NCBI GenBank assembly: GCA_023666665.1
Contig: JAMPBN010000001.1
Span: 271,598 to 328,704, forward strand
Direction: 5' to 3'
Length of the DNA: 57,107 nt
From: Prevotella sp.
GTDB lineage: Bacteria > Bacteroidota > Bacteroidia > Bacteroidales > Muribaculaceae
Shown here: piece after piece, positions 36,005-44,806 of the stretch
Position numbering within the stretch: position 1 is the first letter of the stretch
Layout: the number at the start of each line of letters is the position of its first letter
Position numbers and translations under genes: made by a program
Notes under the pieces: generated by a model
The model's input: only the letters and a program-made list of their open reading frames with translations
Told to the model about the DNA's origin: nothing
The model's database searches: none

Positions 36005-38041
36005 TTACCAGATAATAACGCGCTCTTCAACGGGGCGGAACATCTTGTCGCCCTCCTTGATGCCGAATGCCTCAAAGAAGGGGTCGAGGTTGCGCAAGCT
36101 GACGTTAACGCGGAGGTTACCCAGCGAGTGAACGTCGTTGGTGGTCAGCGAACGGATTTCTTCGTCGCGGATGTTTTGAGCCCAGAGGTTTGCGTAGTTC
36201 ATATAGAAGATTTGCGCGGGGGTGAAGCCCTGAATCTTGGCTTCGTCTGACGTTACATCAACGCCTTTCTTTTGCTGAGAGTTCAGGAATGCCGTCATGG
36301 CCACGCGCAGACCGCCCTGGTCGGCAATGTTCTCGCCCATGGTGTAGGTGCCGTTGGCGTGGAGGCCGGGAAGCACTTCAACGGCATCGAACTGCTCGCC
36401 CAGACCCTTGGTCAGGTTCTCGAAGGCCTCGGCATCGGCGGGAGTCCACCAGTCGCTGAGGTTGCCGTCTTTGTCGAAGTTGCGGCCCTGGTCGTCAAAT
36501 CCGTGGGTCATTTCGTGGCCGATAACCACGCCGATGCCGCCATAGTTTTCAGCGTCGGTAGCCTCGGGGTCGAAGAAGGGAGCCTGCAGAATAGCTGCCG
36601 GGAACACTATTTCGTTGGCCATGGGGTTATAGTAGGCGTTGACGGTTTGCGGAGTCATGCCCCATTCGGTCTTGTCGACGGGTTTGCCCCACTTGCTCAG
36701 CAGGTCGCGCTGATGCCACATCGAGGCATTGTGCATATTCTCAAAGTAGCTGAGCTTGGGGTTGATTTCCATTGTGGAGTAGTCTTTCCACTTGTCGGGA
36801 TAGCCAATCTTTACGGTGAAGTTGGCGAGCTTGGCGCGGGCGTTCACCTTGGTGGAGTCACTCATCCAGGTGAGGTTGTCAATGTGCTGGCCGAGGGCTT
36901 CGCGCAAGTTTTCAACCAGCCCCACCATATATTCCTTGGAACTTGCGGGGAAGTATTTTTCAACGTAGAGTTTGCCAATTGCCTCGCCAAGGGTGCCTTC
37001 GGTAGCGGCAAGGGCACGCTTCCAGCGGGGCTTCTGCTCGGTAACGCCGCTGGCTACCTTGTTGAATTCGAAGTTGGCGTTGGTAAAGTCGTCGCTCAGG
37101 TAGCCCGATGCACCGCTTACAAACTCCCAGAGGTAGTAGTCTTTGAGCTCACGCTCGGAGCTGCCGGCGAGCAGTTCCATGCCGCGCTTAACCGGCTCGA
37201 TTTCGGTAACGATAACCTGCTCGGGGGCATCAATGTCCATAGTCGCTTTGAAAAAGCGCTCCCAGTTCATTTCGGGATACATCTTTTTCAGTTCGGCCAG
37301 CGAACGGGGGTTATACATTGCGGGAATGTTGCGGCTCTGCTCCTTAGTCCAGGCTTTTTCGGCCAGCGAGGTTTCGATTTTCATAACGTTTTGCATCACG
37401 CGCTGAGCATCGGCCTCGGAGTAGCCGGCATTCATCATTTGGTCAACGATGAGTTTCTTGTATGCCTCGCGCACGGCGGTGTTATATTCGTCGTTGGCCA
37501 GGTAGTAGTCGCGGTCGCCGAGTCCCATGCCGCCGCCGCTAACATACATTGCATACTCGTTTGAGTTGGTCATATCCTCCATCGGGCCGGCTCCGAAGAA
37601 GGGGCTGGCGTAGTTGGCGTGCATCCAGAGGAAGAGGTCGGTCAGTGAGTCCTTGGGAGTGGCCTCGATTTTTTGTAAAGCGGCAAGAATCGGGGAGGCG
37701 CCCTCGGCATTGCGGCGGGTGGAGTCCATTGCGAGGTTATATATGGTGGCAACCTTATAAGCTGCGCTTCCCTCCTTGGGGTTTGAGGCGGCAACGTCGA
37801 GCACGAGCTGCTTAACGCGCTCCTGGGCGGTGTCGCGCAGCAGGTCGAAGTTGCCGAAGCGGGCATATTCGCCGGTGAGTGGATGTTCGGCCATCCATTT
37901 CTGGTTAACGTGGAGATAGAAGTCTTCGCCGGCAGCGATGCTGTCAGACAATTTAGTCAGGTCAAGGCTCTTGGTGTGGGGAGCTTTCGTGCAACCTGTC
38001 AGCGCTATAATCATGGCAAGTGCAATGTTTTGAATCTTCAT
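36005..38041 (-). CDS. M13 family zinc metallopeptidase (neprilysin/PepO-like) lipoprotein
   Basis: This 678-residue exported endopeptidase has a lipoprotein signal with lipobox ALTGC (Cys17). The zinc site is HEMTH (His509, Glu510, His513), followed by the third ligand in the ENIADQGGL motif. The NAYYNP motif near 465 is typical of M13. The C-terminus ends VEERVIIW with the conserved aromatic close. It probably processes peptides at the cell envelope. It is first gene of a three-gene unit with SlyD and the methyltransferase, and is divergent from tRNA-Glu. Confidence 0.92.
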   Translation of the reverse strand: MKIQNIALAMIIALTGCTKAPHTKSLDLTKLSDSIAAGEDFYLHVNQKWMAEHPLTGEYARFGNFDLLRDTAQERVKQLVLDVAASNPKEGSAAYKVATIYNLAMDSTRRNAEGASPILAALQKIEATPKDSLTDLFLWMHANYASPFFGAGPMEDMTNSNEYAMYVSGGGMGLGDRDYYLANDEYNTAVREAYKKLIVDQMMNAGYSEADAQRVMQNVMKIETSLAEKAWTKEQSRNIPAMYNPRSLAELKKMYPEMNWERFFKATMDIDAPEQVIVTEIEPVKRGMELLAGSSERELKDYYLWEFVSGASGYLSDDFTNANFEFNKVASGVTEQKPRWKRALAATEGTLGEAIGKLYVEKYFPASSKEYMVGLVENLREALGQHIDNLTWMSDSTKVNARAKLANFTVKIGYPDKWKDYSTMEINPKLSYFENMHNASMWHQRDLLSKWGKPVDKTEWGMTPQTVNAYYNPMANEIVFPAAILQAPFFDPEATDAENYGGIGVVIGHEMTHGFDDQGRNFDKDGNLSDWWTPADAEAFENLTKGLGEQFDAVEVLPGLHANGTYTMGENIADQGGLRVAMTAFLNSQQKKGVDVTSDEAKIQGFTPAQIFYMNYANLWAQNIRDEEIRSLTTNDVHSLGNLRVNVSLRNLDPFFEAFGIKEGDKMFRPVEERVIIW

Positions 38042-38072
38042 AAAAATTATAGTTGATGTATTATTAGCGTGG

Positions 38073-38080
38073 CAAAGTTA
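38073..38080 (-). promoter_or_regulatory. -7 box of the M13 peptidase operon
   Basis: The minus strand reads TAACTTTG, a full match, 32 bases before the peptidase start and back to back with the tRNA promoter. Confidence 0.65.
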
Positions 38081-38099
38081 CAAATTTTTCGCGAAATAC

Positions 38100-38130
38100 T
38101 TGCACAATTCAAAAAAACGTTGTAACTTTG
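38100..38130 (+). promoter_or_regulatory. tRNA-Glu promoter
   Basis: TTG at 38100-38102, a 20-base spacer and TAACTTTG at 38123-38130 form a clean Bacteroidetes promoter 20 bases before the mature tRNA. Confidence 0.75.
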
Positions 38131-38150
38131 CAGCCGAAAACGAAACGAAT

Positions 38151-38223
38151 GGCGATTTAGTGTAGTGGCCTAGCACGCCGCCCTCTCACGGCGGAAACTC
38201 GGGTTCGAGTCCCGGATTCGCTA
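38151..38223 (+). tRNA. tRNA-Glu (anticodon CTC)
   Basis: A cloverleaf of 73 bases fits. The anticodon stem CCGCC/GGCGG surrounds the loop CTCTCAC with CTC at positions 34-36, reading GAG. The T arm has the GTTCGAGTC loop. The acceptor stem pairs with one G-T wobble and one T-T mismatch at position 6-67. CCA is not encoded. A promoter precedes it and a hairpin terminator follows. Confidence 0.9.
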
Positions 38224-38230
38224 CTCAACC

Positions 38231-38264
38231 AAAGCTCTTGACCTCGCAGTCACAGAGCTTTTTT
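38231..38264 (+). terminator. Terminator after tRNA-Glu
   Basis: Arms AAAGCTCT (38231-38238) and AGAGCTTT (38254-38261) are followed by a T run. Confidence 0.85.
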
Positions 38265-38286
38265 AGTGAGCTTTTTTAAAGATTTT

Positions 38287-38317
38287 TTTGCAGATTCAGA
38301 AAAAGTTCGTACCTTTG
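38287..38317 (+). promoter_or_regulatory. rplM operon promoter and leader
   Basis: TTTG (38287-38290), a 19-base spacer and TACCTTTG (38310-38317) make a strong promoter. A leader of about 105 bases follows before the GTG at 38432, with several short complementary segments. Ribosomal-protein leaders upstream of L13 genes are known in Bacteroidia (from memory), so autoregulation is possible. Confidence 0.7.
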
Positions 38318-38431
38318 CACACCGATTTTATCCAACCCTAACTCCGGGAATACCGCCCCGACAGAGCTTTTGGCCAAGCAAAGCCGCTGCAGGAGCCCAC
38401 AGTAAAGAACTGATAATTAAACGTATAAATC

Positions 38432-38914
38432 GTGGATTCACTTAGCTACAGAACCCTCTCTCCCAATGCGCAGAGCATCGACCACAAATGGTATGTAATC
38501 GATGCCGAAGGCCAGCACCTTGGCCGCCTCTGCTCCGAAGTCGCCAAGATTCTTATGGGCAAAAACAAGCCCTGCTACTCACCCAACGTTGAGTGCGGCG
38601 ACTATGTAATCATCATCAACGCCGACAAGGTTGTCCTCACCGGCAAAAAGATGACCGACCACATCTATCACACCTTCTCAGGCTATCCCGGCGGCCAAAA
38701 AGAGCTGACCCCCGAGGTGCTGATGAAGAAGTCGTTCAACAAGCACATCAAGAGCGGTATCCACCCCTTGTTTATGCGCGTGATGAAAGGTATGCTCCCC
38801 AAGAATAAACTTGGCCGCAAGCTCATTACCAACATGCACGTTTACAACGGCACCGAACATCCCCACGCTGCCCAGAACCCCGAAGTTCTCGACATTGCAA
38901 AACTCATTAAATAA
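38432..38914 (+). CDS. rplM: 50S ribosomal protein L13
   Basis: This 160-residue large-subunit protein has the core L13 motifs GRLCSEVAKILMGK, GDYVIIINADK and KGMLPKNKLGRK. The start is GTG at 38432, giving the MDSLSYRT opening expected in Bacteroidales. It is first gene of the rplM-rpsI-rpsB-tsf block. Confidence 0.97.
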   Translation: MDSLSYRTLSPNAQSIDHKWYVIDAEGQHLGRLCSEVAKILMGKNKPCYSPNVECGDYVIIINADKVVLTGKKMTDHIYHTFSGYPGGQKELTPEVLMKKSFNKHIKSGIHPLFMRVMKGMLPKNKLGRKLITNMHVYNGTEHPHAAQNPEVLDIAKLIK

Positions 38915-38935
38915 TCCAAGCCCTGCAGCATCAAT

Positions 38936-39322
38936 ATGGAAAATGTAAACACCGTTGGTCGCCGCAAGGCCGCCATTGCCCGCGTAATCCTCAAAGAAGG
39001 TAACGGCAACATCACTATCAACCATCGCCCCCTCGAGGCATACTTCCCCTCGGAAATCCTTCAGTACATCGTTAAGCAGCCCTTGCTGACCCTCAACTGC
39101 GCTGAAAAGTACGATATCCAGGTAAACCTCGACGGCGGCGGCTACAAAGGTCAGGCCGAAGCCCTGCGTCTCGCTATCGCACGCGCTTTGGTAAAAATTA
39201 ACCCTGAAGACAAACCCGCACTCCGCGCCGAAGGCTTCATGACCCGCGACCCGCGTTCTGTTGAACGTAAGAAACCCGGTCAGCCCAAGGCTCGCAAGCG
39301 CTTCCAGTTCTCCAAGCGTTAA
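38936..39322 (+). CDS. rpsI: 30S ribosomal protein S9
   Basis: This 128-residue protein begins with the conserved NTVGRRKAAIARV segment and ends in the basic KKPGQPKARKRFQFSKR tail, whose last Arg reaches the ribosomal P site. It follows rplM by 21 bases. Confidence 0.97.
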   Translation: MENVNTVGRRKAAIARVILKEGNGNITINHRPLEAYFPSEILQYIVKQPLLTLNCAEKYDIQVNLDGGGYKGQAEALRLAIARALVKINPEDKPALRAEGFMTRDPRSVERKKPGQPKARKRFQFSKR

Positions 39323-39342
39323 TCTGCCCTGTTTAGTATCTA

Positions 39343-39377
39343 AATCCCGACGATGGCTTCCGCTCTACGTCGGGATT
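39343..39377 (+). other. Hairpin between rpsI and rpsB
   Basis: Arms AATCCCGAC (39343-39351) and GTCGGGATT (39369-39377) pair fully around a 17-base loop. There is no T tract, so it may be a processing, attenuation or leader element instead of a full terminator. Confidence 0.5.
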
Positions 39378-39421
39378 GATTACCCCAAGAACGTAAACAA
39401 AACATTTAACAACAAAACAAC

Positions 39422-40282
39422 ATGTCAACACCCTCATTTGAGCAGCTCCTCGCTGCCGGCTGTCACTTCGGCCACCTCAAGCGCAAATGGAATCCCGCAA
39501 TGGCTCCCTACATCTTCATGGAGCGCAACGGCATTCACATCCTTGACCTCTACAAGACCCAGGCCAAGCTCGAAGAAGCAGCCAACGCCTTGAAATCAAT
39601 TGCCAAGAGCGGCAAGAAGGTGCTCTTCGTAGCCACCAAAAAGCAAGCCAAGCAGGTTATCGCCGACAAGGCATCAACCATCGGTATGCCTTACGTGATT
39701 GAACGCTGGCCCGGCGGCATGCTCACCAACTTCCCCACCATCCGCAAGGCCGTGAAGAAGATGACCGCCATCGACAAGATGACCAAAGACGGCACCTTCG
39801 ACAACCTCTCAAAACGCGAAAAGCTGCAAATCACCCGCCAGCGCGCCAAACTCGAAAAGAACCTCGGCTCAATCGCCGACCTCAACCGTCTGCCCGCCGC
39901 CCTTTTCGTAGTTGACGTTTGCAAGGAACACATCGCAGTAGCCGAAGCCAACCGTCTTGGCATTCCGGTATTCGCGATGGTTGACACCAACTCCAACCCC
40001 AACAACATCGACTTCGTAATCCCCGCTAACGACGACGCCTCCAAGAGCATTGAAATCGTGCTCGACACCGTGATTGCCGCAATGACCGAAGGCCTCGAAG
40101 AGCGCAAGGTTGAAAAAGCCGACAGCGAAGCCGCAGAAGCTCAGGCCGACGAAGATGCTCCCAAGCAGGCAGTTCCCCGCCGCGAACGTCGCCGCAACGC
40201 CCGCCCCGCAGCAGCCGCTGAAGCTCCCAAAGCTGAAGCAGAAGAAGCCCCCGCAGCTCCCGCAGCTCCCGCAGCTGAGTAA
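39422..40282 (+). CDS. rpsB: 30S ribosomal protein S2
   Basis: This is a 286-residue protein. The S2 core (1-230) opens with LLAAGCHFGH and contains the RWPGGMLTNF motif. After it comes a tail of about 50 residues rich in Ala, Pro and Glu, with a basic RRERRRNARP patch. Such low-complexity tails occur in Bacteroidota S2. It is paired with tsf as in most bacteria. Confidence 0.97.
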   Translation: MSTPSFEQLLAAGCHFGHLKRKWNPAMAPYIFMERNGIHILDLYKTQAKLEEAANALKSIAKSGKKVLFVATKKQAKQVIADKASTIGMPYVIERWPGGMLTNFPTIRKAVKKMTAIDKMTKDGTFDNLSKREKLQITRQRAKLEKNLGSIADLNRLPAALFVVDVCKEHIAVAEANRLGIPVFAMVDTNSNPNNIDFVIPANDDASKSIEIVLDTVIAAMTEGLEERKVEKADSEAAEAQADEDAPKQAVPRRERRRNARPAAAAEAPKAEAEEAPAAPAAPAAE

Positions 40283-40301
40283 TCAAAACTTGACAATTTA
40301 T

Positions 40302-40343
40302 AATTGACAATTGTCAACAACACATTGGCAATTGTCAATTTTT
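40302..40343 (+). terminator. Hairpin between rpsB and tsf
   Basis: Perfect 12-base arms (40302-40313, 40329-40340) with a 15-base loop are followed by TTT. AT-rich; could be a partial terminator that sets S2 and EF-Ts levels. Confidence 0.5.
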
Positions 40344-40383
40344 CAATTTCATCTATTAACACTAAAACAAACACTAAGATATT

Positions 40384-41376
40384 ATGGCAGTAACAATGGC
40401 AGACATCACCAAGCTCCGCAACCTCACCAGCGCCGGCTTGATGGACTGCAAAAAAGCTCTCGCCGAAACCGACGGCGACATCGAAGCAGCCGTAGAAATT
40501 CTCCGTAAAAAAGGTCAGGCCGTAGCCGCCAAGCGCGAAGACCGCGAAGCCGCCGAAGGCTGCGTACTTTCGAAAAACGAAGGCCACTTCGCCGCTATCG
40601 TAGCCCTTAACTGCGAAACCGACTTCGTTGCCAAAAACGCCGGATTCGTAGACCTCACCAAGAAGATTCTCGATGCCGCAGTTGCCAACCAAATCAAATC
40701 GCTCGACGACCTCAAGGTTCTTCAGCTCGATGGCCGCACCATTGCCGATCTCATCGTTGAAGAAGTTGGTAAGACCGGCGAAAAGATGGAAATCGGCGCA
40801 TATGAATACATCGAAGCTCCCTCCACCACATCTTACAACCACCAGGGCAACAAACTCGCTACCATCTGCGGCTTCAACCTCGAGGGCGTAGACTATCAGG
40901 TAGGCCGCGACGTTGCTATGCAAGTTGCATCGATGAACCCCGTAGCAGTAGACCGCGATGCCGTACTCGCATCAATCATTGACAGCGAAAAGGCCGTAGC
41001 CATCGAAAAGACCAAACAGGAGCAGGTTCAAAAAGCCGTTAACTCCGCCCTCAGCAAGGCCGGCATCAACCCCGCCCACGTTGACAGCGAAGCCCACATC
41101 GAGAGCAACATGTCAAAGGGCTGGATTTCTCCCGAACAAGCTGAACAGGCACGCAAAATCATCGCCGAGGTAAGCGAACAGAAAGCCGCCAACCTCCCCG
41201 AGCAGATGATTGAAAACATCGTTAAAGGCCGTATCAACAAATACTACAAAGAGAACTGTCTCGTAGAACAAGAGTTCATCAAAGACGGCAATCTCACCGT
41301 AGGCCAATACCTCGAACAGAGCGCCAAGGGTCTTACCTGCATCAGCTTCAAGCGCGTAAACCTCAATCAGGACTAA
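40384..41376 (+). CDS. tsf: Elongation factor Ts
   Basis: This 330-residue nucleotide exchange factor for EF-Tu has the N-terminal UBA-like ITKLRNLTSAGLMDCKKAL segment and the GQAVAAKREDREAAEG and ALNCETDFVAK motifs. The MAVTMADITK start is usual for Bacteroidales. The core is longer than E. coli EF-Ts, as is normal for this phylum. Confidence 0.96.
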   Translation: MAVTMADITKLRNLTSAGLMDCKKALAETDGDIEAAVEILRKKGQAVAAKREDREAAEGCVLSKNEGHFAAIVALNCETDFVAKNAGFVDLTKKILDAAVANQIKSLDDLKVLQLDGRTIADLIVEEVGKTGEKMEIGAYEYIEAPSTTSYNHQGNKLATICGFNLEGVDYQVGRDVAMQVASMNPVAVDRDAVLASIIDSEKAVAIEKTKQEQVQKAVNSALSKAGINPAHVDSEAHIESNMSKGWISPEQAEQARKIIAEVSEQKAANLPEQMIENIVKGRINKYYKENCLVEQEFIKDGNLTVGQYLEQSAKGLTCISFKRVNLNQD

Positions 41377-41405
41377 TTCCGAGAATTTCTCATCCGCCAA
41401 TAACC

Positions 41406-41446
41406 AAAGGGCTGAGTCGCACCCCGCGCCTCAGCCCCTTTCTTTT
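41406..41446 (+). terminator. Terminator after tsf
   Basis: GGGCTGAG (41409-41416) pairs with CTCAGCCC (41430-41437), extended by AAA/TTT, and CTTTCTTTT follows. Confidence 0.85.
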
Positions 41447-41461
41447 GATACGACATCTTAG

Positions 41462-41493
41462 TTTCATTATGTCGGTATTTTTTTGTAACTTTG
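41462..41493 (+). promoter_or_regulatory. argS promoter
   Basis: TTTC (41462-41465), a 20-base spacer and TAACTTTG (41486-41493) precede the argS ATG by 25 bases. Confidence 0.65.
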
Positions 41494-41518
41494 CAACGAT
41501 AAATATTGCATTATAGCT

Positions 41519-43306
41519 ATGTTACTTGACAAGATAATTTCAGAGGCCGTGAGCCGCGCCGTAAAAGAACTTTACGACATAGATGCCCAGGCCGACACAA
41601 TTATTCCTCAGGCCACCCGCAAGGAATTTGAGGGGAATCTCACTATTATGACTTTCCCTTGGGTCAAAACCGCCCGCAAATCGCCCGAGCAGGTTGGCAC
41701 GGAGATAGGTAATTGGCTCATAGACAACGAACCCTCAGTAGCCCGCTTCAACGTAATCAAAGGCTTCCTGAATATCGTAATTGAGCCAACATACTGGAAC
41801 GGCGTGTTGCGCCACATACTCGAAACGCCTAACTACGGTATCACGCCAATCGCGCCCGACGCGCCGACCGTGATGGTCGAGTACTCCTCGCCCAACACCA
41901 ACAAGCCGCTTCATCTGGGCCATCTGCGCAACATCCTGTTAGGATACTCGTTGAGCCAAATTCTCGCAGCCTGCGGCAACAGGGTAGTAAAAACCAACAT
42001 AGTCAACGACCGCGGCATTCACATCTGCAAGTCAATGCTCGCCTGGCAGAAGTGGGGCAACGGTGCCACTCCCGAGTCAACCGGCAAAAAAGGTGACCAC
42101 CTTATCGGCGACTTCTACGTGCTCTTTGACAAACACTACAAAGAAGAACTCAAAGCCCTGAAAGAGCAGGGGATGACCGACGAAGAAGCCGAAAAGGCCT
42201 CCACCCTGATGGCCGAAGCCCGCGCAATGCTCGTGAAATGGGAGCAAAACGACCCCGAAGTCCGCGCCTTGTGGGCAAAGATGAACGAATGGGTCTACGC
42301 CGGATTCGACGAAACATACAAGCGCATGGGCGTGGATTTCGACAAAATCTACTACGAAAGCCAAACCTACCTCGAGGGCAAGGACAAGGTTCTCGAAGGC
42401 CTCGAAAGGGGAATAATGTATCGCAAAGAAGACGGCTCCGTGTGGGCCGACCTCACCGCCGATGGTCTTGACCACAAACTGCTGCTCCGCGCCGACGGCA
42501 CCTCCGTGTATATGACGCAAGACATCGGCACGGCAAAACTGCGCTATCAAGACTACCCCATATCGAAGATGATCTACGTAGTGGGCAACGAACAAAACTA
42601 CCACTTCCAGGTACTCTCCCTGCTCCTTGACAAGCTCGGATTTGAGTGGGGTAAAGACCTCGTACACTTCAGCTACGGTATGGTCAATCTGCCCAACGGC
42701 CGAATGAAAAGCCGCGAAGGTACGGTGGTTGATGCCGACGACCTTATGGCCGATATGGTGGCCGATGCCCGCAAGGTTAGCGACGAGTTAGGTAAGCTCG
42801 ACGGCCTGAGCGCCGAAGAGGCCGAAAACGTTGCCGAAACCGTTGGTCTCGGTGCGCTGAAGTACTTCCTGCTCAAGGTTGACCCCCGCAAAAATATGGT
42901 GTTTAACCCCGAGGAGAGCATTGACTTCAACGGCAACACCGGGCCGTTTATTCAATACACCTATGCCCGCATCCGCTCGGTGCTCCGCAAGGCTGCGGAA
43001 GCCGGATTCACCATCGGCGAATATGCCACCGCAATTCCCGGCGAGCGCGAAATCGCCCTTATCCAACGGCTTGCCGAATTCCCCGCCACGGTGGCCGAAG
43101 CCGGACGCAGCTACTCCCCGGCGCTCATTGCCAACTATGCTTACGAACTCGTTAAAGAATATAACCAATTTTACCATGACTGCTCCATACTCAAGGAGGA
43201 AGACTCGGCAAAACGCTCGCTGCGCCTGGCGCTGAGCGAAGCTACGGCCTCGGTTGTGCGTACCGCACTGAACCTCCTCGGCATCGGAGTTGTTGAACGT
43301 ATGTAA
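41519..43306 (+). CDS. argS: Arginyl-tRNA synthetase
   Basis: This 595-residue class I synthetase has the HIGH signature as HLGH (in LHLGHLRN), a KMSKS equivalent as RMKSREGT, and the C-terminal DALR anticodon-binding domain. An N-terminal Arg-S additional domain covers 1-85. It is complete and of normal length. The BI-1 gene follows after 2 bases. Confidence 0.96.
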   Translation: MLLDKIISEAVSRAVKELYDIDAQADTIIPQATRKEFEGNLTIMTFPWVKTARKSPEQVGTEIGNWLIDNEPSVARFNVIKGFLNIVIEPTYWNGVLRHILETPNYGITPIAPDAPTVMVEYSSPNTNKPLHLGHLRNILLGYSLSQILAACGNRVVKTNIVNDRGIHICKSMLAWQKWGNGATPESTGKKGDHLIGDFYVLFDKHYKEELKALKEQGMTDEEAEKASTLMAEARAMLVKWEQNDPEVRALWAKMNEWVYAGFDETYKRMGVDFDKIYYESQTYLEGKDKVLEGLERGIMYRKEDGSVWADLTADGLDHKLLLRADGTSVYMTQDIGTAKLRYQDYPISKMIYVVGNEQNYHFQVLSLLLDKLGFEWGKDLVHFSYGMVNLPNGRMKSREGTVVDADDLMADMVADARKVSDELGKLDGLSAEEAENVAETVGLGALKYFLLKVDPRKNMVFNPEESIDFNGNTGPFIQYTYARIRSVLRKAAEAGFTIGEYATAIPGEREIALIQRLAEFPATVAEAGRSYSPALIANYAYELVKEYNQFYHDCSILKEEDSAKRSLRLALSEATASVVRTALNLLGIGVVERM

Positions 43307-43308
43307 TT

Positions 43309-44019
43309 ATGAACGACTATCCTTACAACATGCCGCAATATGGCGGCACAGACTTTGCAGTTGGAGCAAGAATCTCCACAGTGATGAAAAGCGTTTACCT
43401 GCGTATGACTTTCGGTCTGCTCGTAACCGCCGTGGTTGCCTTGCTGGGTTATTCTCAGGGCTTCCTGCAGTTTATGTTCACCCACAGCTTCGTTTACTGG
43501 GGGCTGTTTATTGCCGAAATTGCTTTGGTAATCATCATTTCCGCCCGCATCACCAAGATGCAGTCATCTACGGCCGCCGCGCTGTTTTATCTATTTGCCA
43601 TAGTCAACGGCCTGGCGCTGACTCCGATTTTTGCAATCTACACTCAGGCAAGTATCGCCAAAACTTTCTTTATCTGCGCCGGCACGTTCGGAGCAATGAG
43701 CATTTATGGCTACACTACCAAGAGCGACCTGTCAAAGATGGGCAGCATACTGATTATGGCGCTTTTCGGCCTGATTATCTGCTCGGTGATCAACATCTTC
43801 TGGGCAAACTCCACATTTGAGTGGATTATCTCGTTTGCCGGCGTGGCAATCTTTATCGGCCTCACAGCCTGGGACACCCAGCAAATCAAACAGATGGCAC
43901 AGCTGATGCCCGCAAGCTCAGCAGGTCATCTTGCCACCATCGGAGCACTCAACCTCTACCTCGACTTCATCAACCTCTTCCTCTACCTGCTGCGATTCTT
44001 TGGCAACAGCCGCGATTAA
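43309..44019 (+). CDS. Bax inhibitor-1 / YccA family membrane protein
   Basis: This 236-residue inner-membrane protein has about seven hydrophobic helices and the family C-terminal motif GLTAWDTQQIKQM followed by an acidic/leucine-rich ALNLYLDFINLFLYLL end. Members act as calcium-leak channels or quality-control partners of FtsH (YccA). It is co-directional with argS. The last 50 bases overlap the convergent glycosyltransferase gene. Confidence 0.9.
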   Translation: MNDYPYNMPQYGGTDFAVGARISTVMKSVYLRMTFGLLVTAVVALLGYSQGFLQFMFTHSFVYWGLFIAEIALVIIISARITKMQSSTAAALFYLFAIVNGLALTPIFAIYTQASIAKTFFICAGTFGAMSIYGYTTKSDLSKMGSILIMALFGLIICSVINIFWANSTFEWIISFAGVAIFIGLTAWDTQQIKQMAQLMPASSAGHLATIGALNLYLDFINLFLYLLRFFGNSRD

Positions 44020-44806
44020 AGCGTCGGCGTTCGCGGTCAAAGAACCAGCCCCACTTATTGAAGTATCGGGCCATATTGACAATATGAATCCAAGTCATGC
44101 GCCGGGAGTGATAACTCTCGGCGCGATGTTTATGCACAATCGTCGCCCCGGGCCAGAACACAGTGAGGTAGTGGCGGTGCATACGCCGGGTCAGGTCAAT
44201 ATCCTCGGGATACATGAAGAACCGCTCGTCAAACAGCCCCACCTCCCTGAGCGCAGAAACGCGCATAAACATAAAGCTGCCCTGATGGTAGGGAATGTTT
44301 TCCTCAGTGTCGTGAGGCCACGTCTCCAACAGATAGCGGCGGTTACGGACTGCTGCTAACCGTGGCGGTAAAAATCGCCGCGCAAATGGGTCGAGAGGAG
44401 TGGGCAGCAGGCGCACCACGGCCTGCTCGCGCCCATCGGGATATATGGTGCGGGGAATCAGCTGACCTATTGCCGGATTGGAGTCCATATGCTCAATAAT
44501 TCTGCCGATAACGTCCGCATCAAAATATACGTCGCTGTTAATGACCAGATGATAACGCGCATCGGCCGATGCGAGCGACTTTCGCAATTCCACATTGTGG
44601 GCAGCGCCATAGCCGCGATTTTCGGGCGTATGCATGTAAGCCACGCCCAGTTGCCCGCAAAATTCGCGCAGGTCGTCGGTCGGCGAATTATCTACCACGG
44701 CAACATTGCCAACCCCGGCATTATGCAGCGAGCCAACGCAACGCTCCAGTTCATCGCGGTCGGTTTGATAAGTCACAATCGAGGCTCTGACCTGCGGAAA
44801 GTTCAT
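43970..44806 (-). CDS. Glycosyltransferase family 2
   Basis: This 278-residue GT-A enzyme has the SIVTYQTDRDELERCVGSL start, AVVDNSPTDD and the acidic VINSDVYFD motif. The MYPEDIDLTRRMHRHY segment and C-terminal HIVNMARYFNKWGWFFDRERR are typical of rhamnosyl/galactosyl transferases of surface glycans. Its last 50 bases lie inside the BI-1 gene on the other strand. The start overlaps the patatin stop by four bases, so it is the last gene of the yceD-rpmF-fabH-era-der-patatin operon. Substrate unknown. Confidence 0.87.
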   Translation of the reverse strand: MNFPQVRASIVTYQTDRDELERCVGSLHNAGVGNVAVVDNSPTDDLREFCGQLGVAYMHTPENRGYGAAHNVELRKSLASADARYHLVINSDVYFDADVIGRIIEHMDSNPAIGQLIPRTIYPDGREQAVVRLLPTPLDPFARRFLPPRLAAVRNRRYLLETWPHDTEENIPYHQGSFMFMRVSALREVGLFDERFFMYPEDIDLTRRMHRHYLTVFWPGATIVHKHRAESYHSRRMTWIHIVNMARYFNKWGWFFDRERRRFNRGCCQRIAAGRGRG

